The translations under genes and the position numbers were made by a program. The notes under the pieces were generated by a model. The model did not search any database and was not told where the DNA came from. It saw only the letters and a list, made by a program, of their open reading frames with translations. Positions 17,760 to 25,813 of a DNA stretch of 64,000 nt are shown here, piece after piece. Every line of letters starts with the position of its first letter. Within the stretch, counting starts at the first letter, position 1. The DNA is from JACVRW01 sp963821275 (GTDB taxonomy: Bacteria > Actinomycetota > Thermoleophilia > Solirubrobacterales > Thermoleophilaceae), in the NCBI GenBank assembly GCA_963821275.1, contig CAWGDF010000001.1, forward strand, positions 124,001 to 188,000. The letters run 5' to 3'.

Positions 17760-17807
17760 GCGCGCCGGCCCCTTGCCGGGCGGCCCGCCGAGGGGAGCGG
17801 TCTCGCC

Positions 17808-18410
17808 TCAGACGCGCGCGCGGGCCGGTGTCAGTCCGAGCACTTCGAAGTAGCTCTGCCTCACTTGCCGCTGCTTGCGGGTGCAGGCGAAGTAGCGACG
17901 CCAGGCCCGCCCGGCCCTCCGGCCGCTGAGCCTGTTGGCCCGCGCCGACCGCGCCACACAGCGACGCCCAAGCCGCACCAGCCTACGCTCCAACGCCGCC
18001 CGCGGAGACGCCGCCTCGCAGGGCCGGAACCTTGCCGGTGCCGGCGACCGCATCACACTCGCCGGGCTCGAGGAGTGGCCGTACCCAAGCGCATGGCCCG
18101 CCTCGTGCACCACCAGCGCGCAGGCCTCCCCCCACGCAGCCGAATCGAAATAGCCGCTGTCAAGCCAGACCCGACAGCCCGCGCCGCGGCCGATGCCGTG
18201 ACCACCCGGCACATCCGGCCCGTCAAGGCCACCCGGCCCAACCCAAGTCACCCTGATCCCGGCCCCACAGCCAGCACCGAAATACGCGTTCGCCACCCCG
18301 ACCATCGCGCCCACCTCCGCACGGTCAGCCGCCCGCGCCCCCGCAGGCCCCATCAGCCCCAAAGCCAAAGCGGCAAAGGCGACAGCGACAGCGATCGCCG
18401 CGGCCCTCAC
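17808..18410 (-). CDS. Secreted zinc-metalloprotease-like protein (HExxHxxGxxH)
   Basis: About 200 residues from a GTG at 18410. It begins with a signal peptide (VRAAAIAVAVAFAALALGLM ... AGARA). The motif HEAGHALGYGH is the metzincin/matrixin-type zinc site, in a short domain of about 130 residues. It is followed by an Arg-rich C-terminal helix-like region (RRAGRAWRRYFACTRKQRQ). Several cysteines suggest disulfides outside the cell. The substrate is unknown. The reading frame extends upstream to 18605, but that part is not signal-like. Confidence 0.65.
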   Translation of the reverse strand: MRAAAIAVAVAFAALALGLMGPAGARAADRAEVGAMVGVANAYFGAGCGAGIRVTWVGPGGLDGPDVPGGHGIGRGAGCRVWLDSGYFDSAAWGEACALVVHEAGHALGYGHSSSPASVMRSPAPARFRPCEAASPRAALERRLVRLGRRCVARSARANRLSGRRAGRAWRRYFACTRKQRQVRQSYFEVLGLTPARARV

Positions 18411-18644
18411 CGGCCCATCCCGCCCTCGAGATCCGGGGAGGCAGTGGTGGAGAGCGGGCGACGAGCGGGCTTCAATGGGGTCATTCTTCAGGATCCGCGG
18501 GGGCGGCGGAGCGCCGCGCGGGCTCGAGCAGCACCACCGAGCACGACGGCGGCCGCCGTAGGCGGTCTCCCCGGAATGAGTCGAGGGCCGGGGATCAGCG
18601 ATCACTTAGGAGCCGTCTTCAGGCCGCCGTAGTCTCGGAGCCCG

Positions 18645-19637
18645 ATGACGGAGATCTTCGAGGGGCTCGACGGCGACCAGCGAGACCGGATCGCGGAGTT
18701 GCGCAGGGTCGGGCGCTTCTTCTGGATCGATGCCCCGCTGAGCGCGGCAACCGCCGACGATCTTGGCGACGTGCTGGACGTTCCGAAGGCCGCCCTTCAG
18801 GCGCTGCTGCGCTTCCGGGAGGACCTCGGATCCTCCCGCAAGTTCTACGCCGATGGGTTACACGTCGCCTTCGCCGTCAGCTGTTACCCCGAGTCCGCCC
18901 AGATCGCGGATGAGGGGCCGTACCGCCTAGACCCGGTCGAAGTCCACGTGCTGGTCAGCGGTGACTACATGCTGACGCTTCACGAGGAGCGGGTGTCGCT
19001 GCCCCAGCTGTTGGCTCCTTACCTGCCCGAGGGGCGCAGCGAGCAATACGTTGTCTACGCGGTCCTCGACGCGATGGTCGGCACCGCATTTGACGCGCTG
19101 AACGAAGTCGAGCTGACGTTGGACGACCTGGCGGTGATGTCGACCAATCTCCGCGCGGGTCGGGTACGGATGGCGACCTTCCGGGCGATGAGCTCGCGGC
19201 TGACAAGAATGAGGCGCCGCCTTGGCGCCGAGCGCGGCGTGTTCGAGCGGATCGCCGTGGAGCTCGAGCGGGTCGAGGGCCTCGCGGCGGACGACGAACG
19301 CTACTTCGACCGCATAGCCGAGCAGGTAAATCGCTTGGTGGACGCGATCGACGCCGCTGCGAACGCGATGGCAAGGCTGATCGACCTGAGGCTGAACGAG
19401 ACCTCGTACTGGCTGACCGTGGTGGCCACCATCTTCCTCCCTCTTACCTTCATCACCGGGTTCTTCGGCATGAACTTCGGGTGGATGGTCGATCAGATTG
19501 ACGGCGAGTTGGCTTTCTGGCTACTTGGAATCGGGACCCCCGTGGCAGGGGTGGCGCTGATATGGCGGCTCGTAGTGCGCGGCTCGCCTGTCCAAGCCGA
19601 CGCGGGGGGCTCAGACGCTAGTCACCACTCTCCCTAG
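18645..19637 (+). CDS. CorA-family divalent metal transporter
   Basis: 330 residues. The long N-terminal cytoplasmic domain ends in a helical stalk (NRLVDAIDAAANAMARLIDL). Two C-terminal transmembrane helices follow, with the family signature GMN in TFITGFFGMNFGW. It probably takes up Mg2+ or a related divalent ion in a pentamer. The final 20 residues are a polar tail. Confidence 0.88.
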   Translation: MTEIFEGLDGDQRDRIAELRRVGRFFWIDAPLSAATADDLGDVLDVPKAALQALLRFREDLGSSRKFYADGLHVAFAVSCYPESAQIADEGPYRLDPVEVHVLVSGDYMLTLHEERVSLPQLLAPYLPEGRSEQYVVYAVLDAMVGTAFDALNEVELTLDDLAVMSTNLRAGRVRMATFRAMSSRLTRMRRRLGAERGVFERIAVELERVEGLAADDERYFDRIAEQVNRLVDAIDAAANAMARLIDLRLNETSYWLTVVATIFLPLTFITGFFGMNFGWMVDQIDGELAFWLLGIGTPVAGVALIWRLVVRGSPVQADAGGSDASHHSP

Positions 19638-20076
19638 ATGCTGCAGGCGCGCCCGTCCAGGCAATCGCGATTCCAATTCGTCGTGTCGACACTTCTGCGC
19701 CACCTTGCAGAGGAGCGGCGGACGTCGGCAGGTCCGCCCGGCCGAGGCGTTCGGCGGGGGCGCGGGTCGGCCTCATGGCCGTTCCGCTGGCGGCCGCCAA
19801 GGACAAAGGATGAGCCGCCGACTGGCTGGAGTGTTGCGCTGGCCGGAGTCCCCGGTTAGGGTGACTTAGACCAGGGCTCCCGCCGTGCGGGGGTCCTTTC
19901 CCCAACTGGCCTCGGGGAGGACCCTTATGTTCGTGACGACTCGCATTGCGCTCGCTGACCGGCCAGCGCATCCGGCGTGACCCCGACCCCTGCCCGCGCA
20001 GGATCAGGCCCCCTCGCCGCGCGGTATCCGGGCACGTAGCGCCGCTAGCCAGCCGGGTCTACCCAAGGAGGACACC
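19638..20076 (+). other. Non-coding stretch with a hairpin and a possible leader ORF
   Basis: No family-like gene is visible in these 439 bases. Around 19868-19926 the sequence can fold: CCCGCCGTGCGGGGG, then GGTCCTTTCCCC facing CGGGGAGGACC. Directly after this, GGGAGGACCCTT spaces a good ribosome-binding site from an ATG at 19927, which opens 17 codons. Further down, AAGGAGGACACC leads the lipoprotein hydrolase. No known riboswitch is recognised. Confidence 0.35.
19927..19980 (+). CDS. Possible 17-residue leader peptide
   Basis: ATG at 19927 opens MFVTTRIALADRPAHPA and ends at TGA. A GGGAGGA ribosome-binding site sits at a suitable distance. The ORF lies about 97 bases before the lipoprotein hydrolase gene, right after a predicted hairpin. 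It is short enough to be chance; conservation would be needed to support it. Confidence 0.25.
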   Translation: MFVTTRIALADRPAHPA

Positions 20077-20958
20077 ATGACCACCGTTCCAGGCGAGGCG
20101 CATCGCATGTTTCGCACGGCCGTGCTGGCTGGAATCGCCGTTGCCGGCGTTCTCGTCATGGGCTGCGGAGATGCCGAGAACGACGAAGCGGACGCGGGCG
20201 GCCCTTCGGTCGAGAGGTCCGCGTCTCGCCATCTTGACGGCGTCACGAAAATCGGCGGCGCCCGCGGCCTCTACGTGCGGTGCACTGGGAGCGGTTCGCC
20301 GACGGTCGTCCTGGAGGGAGGCGACGGGGACACCAGCGATTCGTACGCCTTCGCCGAACCGGCGGTCGCGAAGGTGACGCGGACGTGCGTCTACGACCGC
20401 GCCAACCTTGGACGGAGCGATCCCGCTCCGGGTCCGCGCGGCCTGCGGGAGCTGGTGGGCGACCTCGAACGGCTGCTGGAGGCCGCCCGGATCCCGGGCC
20501 CATACGTGTTGGTCGGCACCTCCGGGGGCGGCTACATCACGGCGGGATACGCGTCAGCGCATCCGCGCCAGATCGCAGGCCTCCTCTTCGTCGACACCAG
20601 CGCGCCGTTTAGGAACCCACCGCGAGAGATCGTCGAGGCGACTGACCCTGACCATCCCGAGAACTTCGAGCGGCGTGACTACCTGCAGGTTGAGAAGGAC
20701 GCCTGGGCGGCCCGCAAACGGATCGGTGACATCCCCGTGACGATTATCGCGGTCAAGTTCTCGGCCGCCGCGATCGCCGAGTCGCCGTTTGCGTCGGAGC
20801 GGCGAGCGATGCGGGACAACGTCCGGCGCCAGCGGGGGTGGCTAGCCCTCAGCCCGCGGGCCAAGCTGCGCGTCGTACACACCGGGCACGCGGTCGAGGA
20901 GGACGATCCGGAGCTCGTGATCGATGCCATCGGCGACGTCATCCGGGCCGCACGCTGA
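20077..20958 (+). CDS. Lipoprotein alpha/beta hydrolase
   Basis: 293 residues. The N-terminus (MFRTAVLAGIAVAGVLVMGC) is a lipoprotein signal with cysteine as the attachment point. The hydrolase domain follows: VVLEGGDGDTSDS oxyanion region, YDRANLGRSDP, nucleophile elbow GTSGGGY (GxSxG), and a C-terminal histidine in VVHTGHAVEEDDPE. An alpha/beta hydrolase anchored on the outer face of the cell membrane; the substrate is unknown. The strong AAGGAGGA at 20065 supports the ATG at 20077, which puts 10 residues ahead of the hydrophobic segment. Confidence 0.8.
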   Translation: MTTVPGEAHRMFRTAVLAGIAVAGVLVMGCGDAENDEADAGGPSVERSASRHLDGVTKIGGARGLYVRCTGSGSPTVVLEGGDGDTSDSYAFAEPAVAKVTRTCVYDRANLGRSDPAPGPRGLRELVGDLERLLEAARIPGPYVLVGTSGGGYITAGYASAHPRQIAGLLFVDTSAPFRNPPREIVEATDPDHPENFERRDYLQVEKDAWAARKRIGDIPVTIIAVKFSAAAIAESPFASERRAMRDNVRRQRGWLALSPRAKLRVVHTGHAVEEDDPELVIDAIGDVIRAAR

Positions 20959-21153
20959 CAACGATCAGATTGGCTTCCGCGCGGGCGCACGCGCTTTGCT
21001 CGAGGTCGATGGATTCCATGGCTCGGCGAGGCGGCTGACGGCGAATCCGCAGTGGAGGCGGCGCCGGCTCTCCGCGGCTCCGCCGTCCCCCGGCTCCGGC
21101 GTTGCGCGGATCCCGCCAGATCCCGCTCCCCGTCTACACTTGCCCCCGCTCCC

Positions 21154-21225
21154 GGGCGCGTAGCTCAGTGGGAGAGCGCTCGCCTCACACGCGAGAGGTC
21201 GCTGGTTCGAACCCAGCCGCGCCCA
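21154..21225 (+). tRNA. tRNA-Val (CAC anticodon)
   Basis: 72 bases fold into a full cloverleaf: acceptor GGGCGCG/CGCGCCC, D-arm GCTC-AGTGGGA-GAGC, anticodon stem CTCGC/GCGAG with loop CTCACAC (anticodon CAC), and T-arm GCTGG-TTCGAAC-CCAGC. The discriminator base is A. CCA is not encoded. A run of mobile, decaying genes starts about 200 bases downstream, so this may have served as an integration site. Confidence 0.95.
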
Positions 21226-21444
21226 TCGGGAATACCTGCAAAACGCGAACTTTTCCGAGTCCCGCCGGCTCGTTCGCGGCGTCCTGGCTGAACGGTTGTC
21301 TCATTCCATGTCACATTCGGCCGGTCGCTCGCCCGGCTCGCCAGGACGGAGTGGTCGGTCGGTTCTGCGACCTCTTGTGTGGAACGCGATGGCTCGCCTT
21401 AAGAGCCAAGCGCTCCGTCTGGAGTTTCGTAATACAATTCTTAC

Positions 21445-21690
21445 GTGGAGATCCATCCGTCGGCGCGCAAGCACCGCATCGCCGACGAGGACATCGAACA
21501 CGCCATGTGACACGCGCTCGCGATCGACGACCAAGAAGAGGACACCCGCCTCTACCTCGGCCCAGCACGCAGCGCTGACCTGCTCGAGGTCGTCACCATC
21601 GTGCGCGACGACGGCTCCGAGCTCGCCATCCATGCAATGAAGATGCGACCCAAGTACAGGCCGCTGCTCCCCGGACCTGGCGATGGCTAG
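21445..21690 (+). pseudogene. Toxin-like protein of a toxin-antitoxin pair, interrupted by an in-frame TGA
   Basis: From a GTG at 21445 the frame encodes VEIHPSARKHRIADEDIEHAM, then a TGA at 21508-21510, then HALAIDDQEEDTRLYLGPARS and so on to MKMRPKYRPLLPG. The two parts form one small protein of about 80 residues, of a type I associate with BrnT-like/RelE-fold toxins. A single G-to-A change (TGG to TGA) would explain the stop. The last bases overlap the ATG of the ribbon-helix-helix gene, the usual coupling in TA operons. TAATACAAT about 8-16 bases upstream could be the promoter of a leaderless message. Confidence 0.6.
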
Positions 21691-21964
21691 TAAGAAGACC
21701 CACGGCAGAAGCGCGAGCCGCAAGCCGATCACCGACAAGCTCGTCGAGGAGCTCGCAGACAAGGCCGAGGCCGGCTACGACGTCGACGAGACGATCCGCC
21801 GCCGCGGCGGACGCCCGCCGATCGGCTCCGCCGCCGCCAGCGTCGAGTCCGTCCGGCTCGACCCCGAACTACGCGACGCTCTGGCCCGGCGAGCCGAGCG
21901 TGACCACGAAACAACCTCATCGGTGATCCGCAAGGCGCTACGTAAGTACCTCCAAGTCCGCTGA
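21683..21964 (+). CDS. Ribbon-helix-helix antitoxin-like protein
   Basis: 93 residues. The C-terminal part VESVRLDPELRDALARRAER, followed by SSVIRKALRKYLQ, is a ribbon-helix-helix (CopG/Arc) DNA-binding domain. The N-terminal part (MASKKTHGRSASRKPITDKL, VEELADKAEAGYD) would bind the toxin. It starts inside the end of the toxin frame. As an antitoxin it would also repress its own promoter. With the toxin broken it may be an orphan. Confidence 0.7.
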   Translation: MASKKTHGRSASRKPITDKLVEELADKAEAGYDVDETIRRRGGRPPIGSAAASVESVRLDPELRDALARRAERDHETTSSVIRKALRKYLQVR

Positions 21965-22189
21965 CCGAGCTGGGCTGGCACTCCGTCCGTCTGGGAGCGC
22001 TCCCGGCTCGCGGGACCACGGCGGGGACGACGTTGGTCGGAGTCCCTCCCCGCACGCCCGTTTCTGCTTCGAGCGTTGAGCGAACACCACTGCTTCCGCG
22101 CCAGCGACATCGCTACGCGCCGAAGGCATTCAGGCTCCGCATCGGGTACGAGGTGACTGCTTTCGTCCAAGAGGAGTCGCGACGCAGCG

Positions 22190-22306
22190 TCAGTCGAGAC
22201 GCTCCCACTCGTCCACAGCAGGCGCCTCGGTGTGACCCCCGGGAGACAGCTCCGTTTCGTGTGGTGATTGCGTTGGCACTGGTTCTCTGCCGAGCGTGCT
22301 GATCAC
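22190..22306 (-). CDS. Possible small acidic ORF coupled to vanY
   Basis: A GTG at 22306 overlaps the vanY stop (CAGTGATC) and opens 38 codons that include TLGREPVPTQSPHETELSPG and end in VDEWERLD. It has no known domain. The overlap suggests translational coupling or a truncated downstream gene. The rest of 21965-22189 shows no gene. Confidence 0.25.
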   Translation of the reverse strand: MISTLGREPVPTQSPHETELSPGGHTEAPAVDEWERLD

Positions 22307-23076
22307 TGCTGCATCCTCGGGTCCTGGGTGGGGTCCGCATACATGGCAGGGCAGCCGTGATCGAGCGCTTCGGGGCGCAGTTCGAAGTGCCAGGGTTCGT
22401 TGCCGTAAATCTGGCACAGCCCGTACTCGGCACCGTGCTCGGACAGCCACGCCGTGGCATCGGAGGGCCCCACGTCGACCGCGTCCCCCGACACGTGAGG
22501 AGACGTCTCCGCGGTGGCCACCCATCGGGCAGCTTCCTCCTCTGAGCCGTACTCCGAGACCGCCTCCTGGAGTAGTTGCTCCTGGTACTCCGGGGAACGC
22601 CAGCCGCTGTTGACGAGGAACTCGACCCCGTCGCCCGCGGCATCAGTTGCAGCCTGGCGCAGGGCACCGAGGAGGGCTGGATCAAGGTTGGCTACGGCTG
22701 GAAAATCGTCATCGAAGCCCGTCGCGCCGTCGGGGACCGCACCGTCAGCCTCGCCAAGCGCACCACGCTTTTCGCTGGGAAGGACGAGGGCACCGTGAGG
22801 CTCGCCAAGCGCACCACGGTGCTCGCTGGGAAGGACGAGGTCACCCTCAGGCTCGCCAGGCGCACCACGGTGCTCGCTGCGAAGACCACGGTGCTCACCG
22901 CGAAGGACGTCGGCGGGTGATGGGGCCGTCAAGGACGAGGACGCCAGCGACTGGTAGCCGAGGGCTGCGGCGATCGCCGCGATGACGACTAGCAGGCCGG
23001 CGACACGGATCCTGCGAATCCGATTCCGACGGGAGGTTGTTCGTGCTGGTTCGCTGTGGGTCACGCCGCCAGTCAA
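22303..23076 (-). CDS. vanY: VanY-type D-alanyl-D-alanine carboxypeptidase (peptidase M15)
   Basis: 257 residues. An N-terminal membrane anchor (RIRVAGLLVVIAAIAAALGY) is followed by a spacer made of 17-residue repeats (SEHRGALGEPHGALVLP type) and then the M15 zinc domain (about residues 125-257). Zinc and catalytic residues are in SPHVSGDAVDVG and EPWHFELR. It removes the terminal D-Ala from peptidoglycan precursors outside the membrane, which lowers glycopeptide binding. It is divergent from a VanR/VanS-like pair. vanH, vanA and vanX are absent, so by itself this would give at most partial resistance, or serve in wall remodelling. Confidence 0.82.
   Translation of the reverse strand: MTGGVTHSEPARTTSRRNRIRRIRVAGLLVVIAAIAAALGYQSLASSSLTAPSPADVLRGEHRGLRSEHRGAPGEPEGDLVLPSEHRGALGEPHGALVLPSEKRGALGEADGAVPDGATGFDDDFPAVANLDPALLGALRQAATDAAGDGVEFLVNSGWRSPEYQEQLLQEAVSEYGSEEEAARWVATAETSPHVSGDAVDVGPSDATAWLSEHGAEYGLCQIYGNEPWHFELRPEALDHGCPAMYADPTQDPRMQQ
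22750..22884. repeat. 51-base tandem repeat inside vanY
   Basis: Two complete units (22750-22800 and 22801-22851) and a partial third, each starting CTCGCCAAGCGCACCAC, encode the 17-residue spacer repeats. The units are nearly identical, so copy number may vary between strains. Confidence 0.85.
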
Positions 23077-23110
23077 GGCAGCGTGGTGTTGCCAGCACGT
23101 ATGTGGTTTT

Positions 23111-23129
23111 CGATATGCCGACGATATGC
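23111..23129. promoter_or_regulatory. Direct repeat, likely VanR-type regulator site
   Basis: CGATATGC occurs twice with an 11-base period (23111-23118, 23122-23129) in the short divergent region between vanY and the response-regulator gene. Spacing of one helical turn is typical of OmpR/PhoB-family binding sites. It could control both directions. Confidence 0.5.
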
Positions 23130-23150
23130 GCCAGCTCGTAGCATCGGAGC

Positions 23151-23846
23151 ATGCGTGTGTTGGTCGTTGAGGACGAACCCTTTATGGCGGAAGCCATCCG
23201 CGATGGCCTACGCCTGGAAGCGATCGCGGCAGACATCGCGAGTGACGGCGACACCGCTCTGGAGCTGCTGAGCGTCAACGCCTACGACATCGCCGTCCTC
23301 GATCGAGACATTCCCGGGCCTACCGGTGACGAGATCGCCAAATGCATCGTCGCCTCCGGCAGCGGCATGCCGATCCTCATGCTCACTGCCGCCGACCGCC
23401 TCGACGACAAGACCACCGGGTTCGAGCTCGGCGCCGACGACTACCTCACCAAGCCGTTCGAACTCCAAGAACTCGTGCTCCGCCTCCGAGCGCTCGACCG
23501 CAGGCGCGCCCACAACAGGCCGCCTGTGCGAGAGATCGCAGGCCTGCGACTGGATCCGTTCCGCCGCGAGGTCTACCGCGACAGCCGCTACGTCGCGCTG
23601 ACCAGGAAGCAGTTCGCAGTGCTCGAAGTGCTCGTCGCTGCCGAAGGCGGTGTCGTCAGCGCCGAAGAACTCTTAGAGCGAGCATGGGATGAGAACGCAG
23701 ACCCGTTCACCAACGCCGTGCGCATCACGGTCTCGGGACTGCGCAAACGCCTCGGCGAACCCTGGATGATCGCCACCGTGGCCGGCGCCGGGTACCGCAT
23801 CGACACGCAACCAAACGGCCGACGCGAGGGAGGAGACCGTGGATAG
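23151..23846 (+). CDS. OmpR-family response regulator (VanR-like)
   Basis: 231 residues. The receiver domain has acidic residues in VVEDEP, the phospho-Asp in VLDRDIPG, Thr in LTAAD, and Lys in DYLTKPF. The C-terminal winged helix ends NAVRITVSGLRKRLGEPWMI ... GAGYRID. It is the partner of the histidine kinase whose GTG overlaps its stop. The divergent vanY is the probable target. Confidence 0.9.
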   Translation: MRVLVVEDEPFMAEAIRDGLRLEAIAADIASDGDTALELLSVNAYDIAVLDRDIPGPTGDEIAKCIVASGSGMPILMLTAADRLDDKTTGFELGADDYLTKPFELQELVLRLRALDRRRAHNRPPVREIAGLRLDPFRREVYRDSRYVALTRKQFAVLEVLVAAEGGVVSAEELLERAWDENADPFTNAVRITVSGLRKRLGEPWMIATVAGAGYRIDTQPNGRREGGDRG

Positions 23847-24963
23847 AGCCCCTGGTCTGAGTGTTCGCCTCAAGCTCACCCTCAGCTATGCCGGCTTTCT
23901 CATGCTCGCCGGCGCTTTGCTGCTCGCCGCCGTGTGGGTGTTCCTCCTGCGCGACTTGCCCGACGTTGCGGTCATCCCCGGGGGGGTGCTGAACCGTTCC
24001 GTCCTCGCGCGCGACTTCGCGGCGGGCGCGGGCGCGGTGCTGGGCTTCCTGCTGGTGTTCGGTCTTCTGGGAGGGTGGATTCTCGCCGGCCGCATGCTCG
24101 CCCCGCTGACCCGCATCACGGACGCCACACGCACGGCCGCGGGCGGGTCGCTCTCCCACCGGATCCAGTTGGAAGGCCGCAAGGACGAGTTCCGCGAACT
24201 CGCCGACGCCTTCGACGCAATGCTCGCACGGCTCGAAGCACACGTCGCCGAACAGCAGAGATTCGCAGCCAATGCCTCCCACGAACTGCGCACCCCGCTT
24301 GCGATCTCCCAGACGCTTCTCGACGCGGCCCGCAACGATCTGAACGGCGACACCGGCAAACTTGTCGACCGCCTGCACGCCGTCAACGCTCGAGCGATCG
24401 ATCTCACTGAGGCGCTACTCGTGCTCAGCCGCGCTGATCAGGGGTCCTTCACCCGAGAACCTGTTGACCTGTCCCTACTCGTAGAAGAGGCCACCGAAAC
24501 ACTGCTCCCGCTGGCCGAGAAACGCGGAGTCACCATCGATACCTCCGGTGACGTCACCCCGGCTCTCGGGTCGCAAGCGCTCCTGCTGCTGATGACGACG
24601 AACCTCGTGGACAACGCCATCGTGCACAACCTGCCCGAACAGGGCACCGTGTGGGTCAAGACCAGCACCCGCCCTGAGACCGTGATGCTCACTGTCGAGA
24701 ACACCGGCGCGAAGCTCTCCCCACAGTTGGTCTCGACACTCACCGAGCCGTTTCAGCGCGCCACCGAACGCATACGCACCGAGCACGCAGGCGTCGGCCT
24801 CGGCCTGGCAATCGTCAAGAGCATCACCCAAGCACACGACGGAGCCCTCACCCTCACTCCCCGGGCCGCTGGCGGGCTCCGCGTCACGGTGCAACTGCCC
24901 GCCGCGCCACCGCACACTGCAGATCACGATCAGGGAATTGCCGCACGAGCCCGAGAGGAGTAG
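23839..24963 (+). CDS. Membrane sensor histidine kinase (VanS-like)
   Basis: 374 residues. Two transmembrane segments (LKLTLSYAGFLMLAGALLLA and AGAVLGFLLVFGLLGGWILA) flank a short external loop. A HAMP domain (APLTRITDATRTAAGGSLSH) is followed by the phospho-His box ASHELRTPLA and an ATPase domain with NLVDNAIVHN and GVGLGLAIVKS. The small external loop suggests sensing at or within the membrane, as in other VanS-type kinases. Codon choice in this cluster looks slightly less GC-biased than the neighbouring housekeeping genes, which fits acquisition. Confidence 0.88.
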   Translation: MDRAPGLSVRLKLTLSYAGFLMLAGALLLAAVWVFLLRDLPDVAVIPGGVLNRSVLARDFAAGAGAVLGFLLVFGLLGGWILAGRMLAPLTRITDATRTAAGGSLSHRIQLEGRKDEFRELADAFDAMLARLEAHVAEQQRFAANASHELRTPLAISQTLLDAARNDLNGDTGKLVDRLHAVNARAIDLTEALLVLSRADQGSFTREPVDLSLLVEEATETLLPLAEKRGVTIDTSGDVTPALGSQALLLLMTTNLVDNAIVHNLPEQGTVWVKTSTRPETVMLTVENTGAKLSPQLVSTLTEPFQRATERIRTEHAGVGLGLAIVKSITQAHDGALTLTPRAAGGLRVTVQLPAAPPHTADHDQGIAARAREE

Positions 24964-24974
24964 TCAAGGCCTAT

Positions 24975-25172
24975 GGATCAGCGTGGCATGCGGCGTGAGT
25001 GTCGCGAGCCGGTCCCGTGGTGACACGCGGCCGTAGCCGGACGGTTGCGAAGGTCGACTCGATCGGGTTGGCGGTGCGTAGGTGGACCCAGTGCTCACCG
25101 GCGAAGTCGTGGCACCGGAGCCGTATTCCCCCAAGCACGCCAGCGCTTCCGCTTTCGCGTGAACTCGACACT
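24975..25172 (-). mobile_element. IS256-family transposase remnant
   Basis: The minus strand encodes DFAGEHWVHLRTANPIESTF and then ATVRLRPRVTTGPA, the strongly conserved C-terminal region of IS256/Mutator transposases. Everything before and after is degraded or absent, so the element is dead. It lies immediately downstream of the VanRS-like genes and probably marks one edge of the acquired segment. No terminal inverted repeats are visible. Confidence 0.75.
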
Positions 25173-25604
25173 CCGGCCGCATACCGGTCTGCTCCTTCTG
25201 TGGACGAGCTCCGAGCGTGTCGGTCAACGATCGGCTAACGCTCGCCTCCGCCTGCTTGCACAAGTCGAGGTCGCGCTGAAGCGGAGCGCTGCTTTCTCTT
25301 TGTAGGAGGGCGTGGTGTCGGGCCTCGCAGGTTCGCGGATTCCGATCCAAACTCGCCCTCCCTCGTCACATAGTTCCCGCGCGCACGGGGGAGGGAAGTC
25401 TCAGGGGAAGTCGACGTTCGGGGACGGCCGCGCAGCGCGCCCCAAGGAAGGCTCCCGGCGGATTCGCACCCCGCCAGCAGAACCGCCGCAGCGAGTCCAC
25501 CGAGCCCCGTGGCGACTTGGGACTGCGCCCCGCACTCCGCGAGGAGGGGCGGGCACAAGGCTCGCGCTAGCGCTCGCGCTGAGTTGTGGGCTTGTTGCCA
25601 AAAA

Positions 25605-25812
25605 TGGCAGCGGGCGGCTCTCGCGCACGCTGATGGAGCAGGGGCTGCTCGACGAGCTGCGGTTCTGGGTGCACCCGCTGTTCGTCGGGAAGGCCGAGCC
25701 TGACGAGCTCATCCATCGCGGTGGGCCCGGCGCGCTCTTCGATCTCGTCGATACGACTAGCCTTCAGAACGGCGTCGTGATCATGAGCTACCGGCACGCC
25801 CAAGGGAGCTGA
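25605..25812 (+). pseudogene. C-terminal fragment of a RibD/dihydrofolate-reductase-like protein
   Basis: The frame reads GSGRLSRTLMEQGLLDELRF, then WVHPLFVGKAEPDEL, then LVDTTSLQNGVVIMSYRHA. This is the C-terminal third of the RibD_C/YyaP reductase family. The N-terminal NADPH-binding part is missing, and the sequence from 25180 to 25600 has no coding character. Truncation next to the IS remnant suggests loss during a rearrangement. Confidence 0.65.
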
Positions 25813-25813
25813 T

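Noticed and set aside
19638..20076. Mg2+ or other known riboswitch after the CorA gene
   Set aside because: The sequence lacks the conserved motifs of the classes I can recognise.
21201..21225. Direct repeat of the tRNA-Val 3' end as an attachment site of the island
   Set aside because: I looked for a second copy downstream to about 30 kb and found none, and no integrase gene is present.
22750..22884. Possible CRISPR-like array
   Set aside because: Units are directly adjacent, have no spacers and code for protein repeats within vanY.
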